The notes under the pieces are model-generated. The model had not been told where the DNA came from and did no database searches. It worked only from the letters and a program-made list of their open reading frames with translations. Made by a program: the position numbers and the translations under genes. From Comamonadaceae bacterium (GTDB lineage Bacteria; Pseudomonadota; Gammaproteobacteria; Burkholderiales; Burkholderiaceae_C): 7,312 nt of DNA. The stretch is from assembly GCA_947458305.1 (NCBI GenBank), contig CANGZO010000115.1:1-7312 (forward strand), given 5' to 3'. Position 1 is the stretch's first letter; the number at the start of each line of letters is the position of its first letter. Shown here piece by piece: positions 1-5,035 of the stretch.

Positions 1-732
1 ACTCATGCGCTCGTTTTGCAGGCGCAGCATGATGACCACGTCACAGCCCTTGATGCCCTCTTCGAGGTTGTTGAACACGCGCACGCCCATTTGGGCCATG
101 TCGGCGGGCACCAAGGTTTTGGGGCCGACCACCCGCACTTCGGCACAACCCAGCGTGGTCAGAGCGTGGATGTCTGAGCGCGCCACACGCGAGTGCAGCA
201 CGTCACCCACGATGGCGACGGTCAGGTTCGAAAAATCTTTTTTGTAGTGCCGGATGGTGTACATGTCCAGCAGCGCCTGTGTGGGGTGGGCGTGGCGCCC
301 GTCACCCGCGTTGACCACATGCACATGGGGTGCGACGTGCTGGGCGATCAGATACGGCGCACCCGATTCGCTGTGGCGCACCACAAAGATGTCGGCGGCC
401 ATGGCGCTCAGGTTGGCAATGGTGTCGAGCAGGGACTCGCCCTTGGCTGCAGACGAGCGCGCAATGTCGAGCGTGTAAACGTCGGCCGACAAGCGGGTGG
501 CGGCGATGTCGAAGGTGGTGCGGGTGCGGGTGCTGTTTTCAAAGAACAGGTTGAACACGCTCTTGCCGCGCAAAAGAGGGACCTTTTTCACTTCGCGGTC
601 GCTCACGCTGACAAAGCTCGACGCGGTGTCGAGGATGTGCGTCAGGATGTCTTTGGACAAGCCTTCGGTGGAGAGCAGGTGGATCAGCTCACCGTTTTTG
701 TTGAGTTGGGGGTTGTTGCGTTTGTAAAGCAT
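1..732 (-). CDS. pyrB: Aspartate carbamoyltransferase catalytic chain (3' end outside window)
   Basis: Transfers the carbamoyl group from carbamoyl phosphate to aspartate, the committed step of de novo pyrimidine synthesis in the cytoplasm. The visible part is 244 codons from an ATG at 732. The family is usually about 310-320 residues, so roughly the last quarter lies beyond position 1. Carbamoyl-phosphate site residues are visible: FENSTRTRT with the STRTR core at residues 67-71, a KGESLLDT segment with Lys97 (matching the mobile-loop lysine of the E. coli enzyme), and HPTQALLD beginning at His149. The VAIVGD strand that opens the aspartate-binding domain follows. A purine-rich AAGGA lies 4 bases before the ATG. 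The gene follows pyrR by 16 bases and is surely co-transcribed with it. No regulatory chain (pyrI) is in view. The identification is secure. Confidence 0.96.
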   Translation of the reverse strand, partial: MLYKRNNPQLNKNGELIHLLSTEGLSKDILTHILDTASSFVSVSDREVKKVPLLRGKSVFNLFFENSTRTRTTFDIAATRLSADVYTLDIARSSAAKGESLLDTIANLSAMAADIFVVRHSESGAPYLIAQHVAPHVHVVNAGDGRHAHPTQALLDMYTIRHYKKDFSNLTVAIVGDVLHSRVARSDIHALTTLGCAEVRVVGPKTLVPADMAQMGVRVFNNLEEGIKGCDVVIMLRLQNERMS

Positions 733-736
733 GGTG

Positions 737-741
737 TCCTT
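737..741 (-). promoter_or_regulatory. Ribosome binding site of pyrB
   Basis: AAGGA (minus strand) sits 4 bases upstream of the pyrB ATG at 732, inside the 16-base pyrR-pyrB gap. It supports the ATG at 732 as the start. The gap holds nothing else and is far too short for an attenuator. Confidence 0.6.
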
Positions 742-748
742 GTCGGGT

Positions 749-1249
749 TCAGGCCTTGTTCTTCACTTCAAAACTGAATGCACCAGCCGGGTCGCGGGCC
801 AGCGCCAGCGATTGGGTCTCGGGCAAGGCCACGCGGGCTGCAGCAAAGTCGGCCTGCACCGGCAGTTGACGACCACCCCGGTCCACCAGCACGGCCAGCT
901 GCACCCGGGCGGGGCGGCCGTAGTCAAACAGTTCATTGAGCACCGCGCGGATGGTGCGGCCGGTGTAGAGCACATCGTCGAGCACCAGAATGTCAGCCCC
1001 ATCGACCTCAAAAGGCAAATGGGTCTGGCCCCCGGCCGACAGGCCGCGCTGGGCAAAATCGTCGCGGTGCATGACCGAGGACACCTGACCCGACTCGCCG
1101 CTCAGGCCCAGGTCTCGTTGCAAGCGCTCGGCCAACCAAGCTCCGCCGGAGGTGATGCCCACCAAACGGGTGTGGGCGGTGCACATGCTGCGCACGCCCC
1201 GCAGCAGCTCCAGGTACAAAGCCTCGGCGTTCAGGGCCAGTGCGCTCAT
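749..1249 (-). CDS. pyrR: PyrR-type uracil phosphoribosyltransferase / pyrimidine operon regulator
   Basis: A 166-residue type I phosphoribosyltransferase. PyrR proteins make UMP from uracil and PRPP. In Gram-positive bacteria they also bind pyr mRNA leaders to cause attenuation. The PRPP-binding motif VLDDVLYTGRT is intact at residues 89-99, and the PyrR-typical GRPARVQLAVLVDRGGRQLP stretch follows at 111-130. The protein is shorter than the roughly 180-residue Bacillus protein. The segment matching Bacillus GIKTRG reads GITSGG (31-36), so a basic residue is lost. The UPRTase role is well supported by the motif, but RNA-binding attenuation is unproven here. The ATG at 1249 overlaps the ruvX stop (ATGA) and has a strong AGGAG 6 bases upstream. 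pyrB follows 16 bases downstream. Confidence 0.93.
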   Translation of the reverse strand: MSALALNAEALYLELLRGVRSMCTAHTRLVGITSGGAWLAERLQRDLGLSGESGQVSSVMHRDDFAQRGLSAGGQTHLPFEVDGADILVLDDVLYTGRTIRAVLNELFDYGRPARVQLAVLVDRGGRQLPVQADFAAARVALPETQSLALARDPAGAFSFEVKNKA

Positions 1250-1662
1250 GGGATGCTCCTTAAAAATTGGTCCAGAATGATCGCCGCAGCGGCCGCATCG
1301 GCGTCTTTGGCCCCATAAGAATGGGCCTCGGTGGTGGTGTAGCGCTCATCCACTTCATAGACCGCCAAGCCAAACCGGCCGCGCAATTGGCGGCCGAACT
1401 TTCGGGCGCGCAAGGTGTTTTCGTGCTCACCACCATCGGGGTGGGTGGGCACACCGATCACCAGCGCATCAGGCTGCCATTCTTGGATGCGTTTGGCGAT
1501 GTGCTCAAACCGGGCATCACCCTCAGCGGCAATCGTGCCTTGCGGCGTGGCCGATTTCATCAGGCGGTTGCCCACGGCCACACCGGTGCGCTTGAGGCCA
1601 TAGTCAAAGGCCAGAAAACTCTGGTGTTGGGCTGGAACGGTGTTCTCAGGGGTGCTGCTCAT
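1246..1662 (-). CDS. ruvX: RuvX/YqgF-family putative pre-16S rRNA nuclease
   Basis: A 138-residue RNase H-fold protein of the YqgF family. The family is linked to maturation of the 16S rRNA 5' end, and was earlier proposed to be a Holliday-junction resolvase. It is cytoplasmic. The family motifs appear in order: AFDYGLKRTGVAVG at 18-31 (acidic Asp20), ALVIGVP at 66-72, VDERYTTTEA at 104-113 (Glu106), and a C-terminal DADAAAAAIILDQFL at 120-134 (Asp122). The usual acidic triad of the fold is therefore present. About 14 residues precede the first core strand. The ATG at 1662 overlaps the yqgE stop by ATGA, so translation is probably coupled. The upstream Shine-Dalgarno is weak. yqgE-ruvX pairing is widespread in proteobacteria. 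Confidence 0.94.
   Translation of the reverse strand: MSSTPENTVPAQHQSFLAFDYGLKRTGVAVGNRLMKSATPQGTIAAEGDARFEHIAKRIQEWQPDALVIGVPTHPDGGEHENTLRARKFGRQLRGRFGLAVYEVDERYTTTEAHSYGAKDADAAAAAIILDQFLRSIP
1256..1260 (-). promoter_or_regulatory. Ribosome binding site of pyrR
   Basis: A consensus AGGAG (minus strand), 6 bases upstream of the pyrR ATG at 1249, embedded in the last codons of ruvX. It is the strongest Shine-Dalgarno sequence in the operon. It implies that pyrR has its own efficient initiation in addition to any coupling through the ATGA overlap. Confidence 0.7.
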
Positions 1663-2258
1663 GCGTGCCCCGCGTCAGGCGAGAGCATCCAGCTTTTGAG
1701 ACCCAGCAGGTCCAGGGCGCGGTCGTAGCGCTCGGCCATGGGCACGTCAAAGATCACATCCACACTCGCAGGCACCGTGAGCCAGGTGTTTTCTCCCAAC
1801 TCGGATTCGAGTTGACCTTCGCCCCAGGACGCATAACCCAGCGTGACCAGCACGCGGCGCGGGCCAGCGCCAGAGGACAGGGCTTCGAGCACGTCACGCG
1901 AGGTCGTCATCTCAAGGCCCCCTGGCACACTCAGGGTCGAGGCATACATGGGCCCAGCCTCTTTGTCGGCGGGCGCCATTTGGACGGGGTCGTGCAGCAC
2001 AAAGCCCCGCTCAGTTTGCACCGGGCCACCTTGCAACACCGGGTTTTGCACCAAATCCTCGCGGCGCAAAGGCAAGTCCACCTTGTCAAACAAGAGGCGC
2101 ATGCTGATGTCGGAGGGTTTGTTGATGATCAGGCCCATGGCACCCCGGGCACTGTGCTCACACATGTAAATGACACTGCGGGCAAATGTCTCATCTTCCA
2201 ACCCGGGCATGGCGATCAGAAAATGATGCTTGAGGTCGATGGAGGCACAATCGGTCAT
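1659..2258 (-). CDS. yqgE: YqgE/AlgH family protein (UPF0301)
   Basis: A 199-residue member of the YqgE/AlgH family, whose biochemical role is unsettled. The name AlgH comes from a link to alginate regulation in Pseudomonas. Family segments seen: HHFLIAMPGLEDETFARSVI (11-30), CEHSARGAMGLIINKP (about 33-48), a LQGGPVQTERGFVLHDP block in the middle, and LVTLGYASWGEGQLESEL followed by the W..VPASVDVIFDVP segment in the C-terminal part. Length fits the family (E. coli about 187). It is the first gene of the minus-strand pyr operon. The ATG at 2258 has no recognisable Shine-Dalgarno. A TAAAAT box ends 6 bases before it, so the transcript may be leaderless. The gene overlaps ruvX by ATGA. Confidence 0.93.
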   Translation of the reverse strand: MTDCASIDLKHHFLIAMPGLEDETFARSVIYMCEHSARGAMGLIINKPSDISMRLLFDKVDLPLRREDLVQNPVLQGGPVQTERGFVLHDPVQMAPADKEAGPMYASTLSVPGGLEMTTSRDVLEALSSGAGPRRVLVTLGYASWGEGQLESELGENTWLTVPASVDVIFDVPMAERYDRALDLLGLKSWMLSPDAGHA

Positions 2259-2332
2259 GCGCCGATTTTAGCGGTCCTGCCCTCGCGGTTCGGACCACGG
2301 GTGCATTCCTTCATCCAACCCGGCATACCCTG
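2259..2332. promoter_or_regulatory. Divergent promoter region between yqgE and phr
   Basis: This 74-base gap must hold start signals for the left operon (minus) and for phr (plus). It contains the TAAAAT noted at 2265-2270 and a short inverted repeat, GGTCC (2273-2277) with GGACC (2292-2296), separated by 14 bases. It could be an operator half-site pair or chance. For phr I see only weak -10-like sequence (CATACC near 2323-2328). There is no LexA-type CTG-N10-CAG box that I can recognise. Confidence 0.45.
2265..2270 (-). promoter_or_regulatory. Candidate -10 box for the yqgE operon
   Basis: TAAAAT on the minus strand, the only good sigma-70 -10 match in the 74-base divergent gap. Normal spacing puts the transcription start on the A of the yqgE ATG (2258). 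No convincing -35 hexamer is found 16-18 bases upstream. The call is inference from sequence only. Confidence 0.4.
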
Positions 2333-3808
2333 ATGGAAACCCCTTTTTCTTGTGGCCTGGTCTGGCTGCGCCGCGACTTGCGCGTGACCGACAACGCCGC
2401 GCTGTCTCAAGCCCTCAAGCATTGCCAGCGGGTGCATGTGGTGTTTGTGTTCGACACCGAAATCCTGGACGCCCTGCCCCGCGCCGACCGCCGGGTGGAG
2501 TTCATCCGCGAATCGTTGGTCGAAGTGGATGCCCGCTTGCGTGAACTCTCGGGCCACCCGAAGGCGGGCCTGATCGTGCGCCACGGCGTGGCCAAAGACA
2601 AAATCGTCAAACTGGCCCAGCACCTGCAAGCCCAAGCGGTTTTTGCCAACCACGACGACGAGCCCCAGGCCCTGGCGCGCGACATCCAGGTGCGGGGCCA
2701 CCTGGCCGACCACGGCATCGTGCTGCACACCTTCAAGGACCATGTGGTGTTTGAACGCAACGAGGTGCTGACGCAGATGGCCAAGCCCTTCAGCGTGTTC
2801 ACGCCCTACAAAAACGCCTGGCTAAAAAAAGTCACGCCCGAAGACCTGCAGGCCTGCGAAGTGGCAGAACGGGCCCAACGCATGGCCCCGCGCCCCGACG
2901 ATCTGGCGCAGCCGGTGCCCAGCCTGGCCGACATCGGCTTTGAGCCCACCAACCTGCAGGCCCTGAAAATCCCCACGGGCGAGTCGGGCGCGCAGGCCTT
3001 GCTGCAAGACTTTTTGACCCGCATCGACCAATACGAAGACACGCGCAATTTTCCGGCCGTCAAAGGCCCCAGTTATTTGAGTGTGCATTTGCGCTTTGGC
3101 ACGGTGTCGATCCGCCAGCTGGCCCGTGAGGCCCACCCGCGCATGCTGGCGGGCAGTGTGGGGGCCAGTGTGTGGTTGTCAGAACTGATTTGGCGCGACT
3201 TTTATGTGCAGGTGCTGCACAACTTTGCGCATGTGGGCCAGGGCCAAAGCTTCAAGCCCGACTACGACGCGATACGCTGGGAGCAAGGCCCGCACGCCCA
3301 CAAGCTGTTTGACGCCTGGTGCGAGGCGCGAACCGGCTACCCGCTGGTGGACGCGGCCATGCGCCAGATCAACCAGACGGGTTACATGCACAACCGCCTG
3401 CGCATGGTGGTGGCGAGCTTTTTGGTCAAAGATTTGGGCATCGACTGGCGTTGGGGCGAAAAGTACTTTGCCACGCACCTGAACGACTTTGACCTGTCGG
3501 CCAACAACGGCGGCTGGCAGTGGGCGAGCTCCAGCGGGTGTGACGCTCAGCCTTACTTCCGCATCTTCAACCCGATCAGCCAAAGCGAAAAGTTCGACCC
3601 CGAGGGCAAGTTCATCCGCCGCTATGTGCCGGAATTGGCAAACTTGCCAACAGCCGCGTTGCACGCGCCTTGGCTGGCCAAACCCATGGAGTTGCAAGCT
3701 GCGGGGGTGGTGATTGGCAAAACCTACCCTGCCCCCATCGTGGACCACGCCCAAGCCCGCGATCAAACGCTGGCCCGGTATGCGGTGGTCAAGAAAAGCG
3801 CGGTCTGA
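2333..3808 (+). CDS. phr: Deoxyribodipyrimidine photolyase, class I type
   Basis: A 491-residue light-driven flavoenzyme that splits cyclobutane pyrimidine dimers in DNA. The N-terminal antenna domain opens with LVWLRRDLRVTDNAAL (about 9-24) and runs to about residue 170. The C-terminal FAD/catalytic domain covers roughly 210-485. Conserved active-site features are visible: SELIWRDF with Glu284, MHNRLRM with Asn354, and NNGGWQWASS. The electron-transfer tryptophan triad aligns as Trp316, Trp372 and Trp395 (E. coli 306, 359, 382), with 23 residues between the last two in both. This supports a working photolyase, although a cryptochrome-like role cannot be excluded from sequence. The ATG at 2333 has little Shine-Dalgarno sequence before it. 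The gene is divergent from yqgE and probably monocistronic. Its TGA directly abuts the stop of the convergent rubredoxin gene. Confidence 0.95.
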   Translation: METPFSCGLVWLRRDLRVTDNAALSQALKHCQRVHVVFVFDTEILDALPRADRRVEFIRESLVEVDARLRELSGHPKAGLIVRHGVAKDKIVKLAQHLQAQAVFANHDDEPQALARDIQVRGHLADHGIVLHTFKDHVVFERNEVLTQMAKPFSVFTPYKNAWLKKVTPEDLQACEVAERAQRMAPRPDDLAQPVPSLADIGFEPTNLQALKIPTGESGAQALLQDFLTRIDQYEDTRNFPAVKGPSYLSVHLRFGTVSIRQLAREAHPRMLAGSVGASVWLSELIWRDFYVQVLHNFAHVGQGQSFKPDYDAIRWEQGPHAHKLFDAWCEARTGYPLVDAAMRQINQTGYMHNRLRMVVASFLVKDLGIDWRWGEKYFATHLNDFDLSANNGGWQWASSSGCDAQPYFRIFNPISQSEKFDPEGKFIRRYVPELANLPTAALHAPWLAKPMELQAAGVVIGKTYPAPIVDHAQARDQTLARYAVVKKSAV

Positions 3809-3818
3809 TCAGATCGCG
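3799..3818. terminator. Hairpin over the abutting phr/rubredoxin stop codons; candidate two-way terminator
   Basis: A 20-base near-palindrome, with arms CGCGGTCT and AGATCGCG around a GATC loop, centred exactly between the phr TGA (3806-3808) and the rubredoxin stop (3809-3811 on the minus strand). In plus-strand RNA all 8 pairs form, with one G-U, but no U-tract follows (ACCATTTC). In minus-strand RNA one pair becomes an A-C mismatch, but the stem is followed by CTTTTCTT, a fair U-rich tail. It therefore looks best as a rubredoxin terminator that may also stop phr transcripts. Experimental 3' ends are unknown. Confidence 0.5.
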
Positions 3819-3979
3819 ACCATTTCAAAGTCTTCTTTGCGGGCCGCGCACTCGGGGCAGGTCCAGTTCATGGGCACGTCTTCCCATTTGGTGCCTGGCG
3901 CAATGCCGTGCTCGGGGTCACCCTCGGCCTCGTCGTAAATCCAGCCGCAAATCAAGCACATCCAAGTTTTGTGTTCCAT
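3809..3979 (-). CDS. rubA: Rubredoxin
   Basis: A 56-residue cytoplasmic electron carrier with a single iron held by four cysteines. Both knuckles are intact: CLICG (Cys8, Cys11) and CPECAARKEDFE (Cys41, Cys44). The family's GWIYDEAEGDPEHGIAPGTKWEDVP segment lies between them, at about 12-36. The length is typical of a stand-alone rubredoxin. The ATG at 3979 was chosen because the conserved domain begins right there. The frame stays open upstream, but only over thiD's opposite strand. The Shine-Dalgarno is weak. The gene is divergent from the thiD-like kinase and convergent with phr at zero spacing. The redox partner cannot be told from this window; rubredoxin beside thiD/hemL is a familiar betaproteobacterial arrangement. 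Confidence 0.95.
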   Translation of the reverse strand: MEHKTWMCLICGWIYDEAEGDPEHGIAPGTKWEDVPMNWTCPECAARKEDFEMVAI

Positions 3980-3998
3980 CACCGTGTCGCAATCAGAG

Positions 3999-4077
3999 AG
4001 TCGAATAGAATGTTTTGATTGTATCGGCCCGCCCACCGGCAGCCCGCAAAGCGGACCCGAGCCCCTGAGATTCGACT
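3999..4077. repeat. Long-range inverted repeat in the rubredoxin/thiD divergent gap
   Basis: AGTCGAAT (3999-4006) and its exact reverse complement ATTCGACT (4070-4077) are separated by 63 bases. On the plus-strand RNA the stem can extend outward by a G-U, an A-U and another G-U pair. The right arm ends 5 bases before the thiD ATG. The loop is GC-rich and holds a small CCGC-AAA-GCGG hairpin (4044-4054). It could be a pair of operator half-sites near each start, a folded thiD leader, or chance. It accounts for most of the 103-base gap (3980-4082), which otherwise holds only weak promoter-like hexamers. Confidence 0.45.
4018..4023 (-). promoter_or_regulatory. Candidate -10 box for rubredoxin
   Basis: TACAAT on the minus strand. 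It would start transcription near 4011 and give a leader of about 30 bases before the rubredoxin ATG at 3979. No good -35 hexamer is visible at normal spacing. On the opposite strand, TAGAAT at 4006-4011 is a comparable weak -10 candidate for thiD. Confidence 0.35.
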
Positions 4078-4082
4078 TTTGA

Positions 4083-5027
4083 ATGACCGACTCCAGCCCT
4101 GAAACCCCCGACATTGAGCAGGTCTTGGCCGAAGAAGAAACGGCCTCTTTGGCCTGTGTGCTTTCTTTCAATGCGAACGATCCCAGCGGCGCTGGCGGCT
4201 TGAGCTGCGACGCGGTGGCCATGGCTTCGGTCGGTGCGCACTGCATGCCGATTTGCACCGGCACCTACGTGCGCGACACCACCAGCATCACCGATTTCTA
4301 CCCCCTGGACGACGAAGCTGTTCACGACCAAGCGCGCGCCATGGCCGAAGACGTGCCGGTGCAGGTCATCAAAGTCGGCTTTGTCGGCACGCCAGAAGCC
4401 TTGTCGGTGATTGCCGAGCTGTCGGACGATTACGACGGTGTCCCCTTGGTGGCCTACATGCCCAACCTGTCTTGGTGGGAAGAAGACAAGATCGACGCCT
4501 ACTTGGACGCTTTTCGCGAACTGCTGCTGCCGCAAACCAGCGTGCTGGTGGGCCACCACAGCACGCTGCGCCGTTGGCTGCTGCCCGACTGGAGCGGTGA
4601 GCGCAACCCCGGGCCCCGCGACATCGCCAAAGCCGCGGCCGAGCTGGGCGTGCCTTACACCCTGGTGACCGGCCTGCCCTTGCCCGAGCAACACATCGAC
4701 AACGTCTTGGCCTCCCCCGAAACCGTGCTGGGCCATGAAAAATTTGAGCGCATCGAGGCGGTGTTTGCAGGTGCAGGCGACACGCTCACCGCCGCTTTGG
4801 CCGCCTTGCTGGCCACGGGCATGGACCTGACCGAAGCCACCAGCGAAGCGCTGCACTATCTGGACCGTTGCCTGGACGAAGGATTTCGGCCCGGCATGGG
4901 CCAGGTCATTCCAGACCGGCTCTTTTGGGCTCTGCCCGAAGGCGAAGAAACCGACGACGAGGAAGGCCCGGAAGTTCACCCTGGCGCCGATTATTTTGAA
5001 GTGCCTTTCAACGAAACCAAACACTGA
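4083..5027 (+). CDS. thiD: Divergent ThiD-family (HMP/HMP-phosphate or pyridoxal) kinase
   Basis: A 314-residue ribokinase-fold protein. Canonical ThiD phosphorylates hydroxymethylpyrimidine and its phosphate for thiamin synthesis. Family marks: DPSGAGG at 33-39, KVGF at 97-100 (KIGM in E. coli ThiD), ELLLPQTSVLV at about 147-156, GAGDTLTAALAALLATG starting at 230, and FRPGMGQVIPDRLFW at 268-282. By hand alignment several textbook positions differ: the Gln of AQNT is Arg64 in VRDT, the DPVM segment is AYMPNLSWW (124-132), TPN is VGHH (156-159), the MKGG lysine is missing (LVTG), and GTGCT is GAGDT with Asp233. Acidic extensions flank the domain (1-24 and 283-314). The ATG at 4083 is the first possible start because TGA precedes it directly; no clear Shine-Dalgarno is present. 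hemL follows after 8 bases. Family is confident; the substrate is not. Confidence 0.82.
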   Translation: MTDSSPETPDIEQVLAEEETASLACVLSFNANDPSGAGGLSCDAVAMASVGAHCMPICTGTYVRDTTSITDFYPLDDEAVHDQARAMAEDVPVQVIKVGFVGTPEALSVIAELSDDYDGVPLVAYMPNLSWWEEDKIDAYLDAFRELLLPQTSVLVGHHSTLRRWLLPDWSGERNPGPRDIAKAAAELGVPYTLVTGLPLPEQHIDNVLASPETVLGHEKFERIEAVFAGAGDTLTAALAALLATGMDLTEATSEALHYLDRCLDEGFRPGMGQVIPDRLFWALPEGEETDDEEGPEVHPGADYFEVPFNETKH

Positions 5028-5035
5028 GACACACC

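Noticed and set aside
193..777. Long open frame on the plus strand opposite pyrB and the pyrR end.
   Set aside because: It mirrors the codon pattern of the pyrB strand in a GC-rich genome. Its product is low-complexity Gly/Val/His/Arg-rich with no recognisable domain, while the minus-strand frame encodes clear PyrB.
2273..2296. GGTCC...GGACC inverted repeat in the yqgE/phr gap as a PyrR-binding hairpin.
   Set aside because: The stem is only 5 pairs with a 14-base loop. It would lie upstream of the likely yqgE transcription start and lacks a PyrR-type loop sequence.
1665..2333. Open frame of 222 residues on the plus strand opposite yqgE.
   Set aside because: It is a shadow of the conserved YqgE frame and resembles no protein family I know.
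3179..3766. Open frame of 195 residues on the minus strand inside phr.
   Set aside because: It lies opposite the most conserved FAD domain of photolyase; its openness follows from codon bias.
4065..4070. CTGAGA, the thi-box signature of TPP riboswitches, 12 bases before the start of the thiD-like gene.
   Set aside because: The other conserved parts are absent (the GGGGTGC-like 5' arm and the GAACCTGAT...GCGTAGGGA core), and there is no space for them before the ATG. Six bases alone are expected by chance.
3809..4264. A longer rubredoxin beginning at 4264 on the minus strand.
   Set aside because: The added 95 residues would overlap the divergent thiD-like gene and show no rubredoxin-related sequence. 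The domain starts at the ATG at 3979.
3993..5024. Open frame of 343 residues on the minus strand opposite the thiD-like gene.
   Set aside because: It is Gly/Gln/His-rich with no domain, and mirrors a clear kinase gene.
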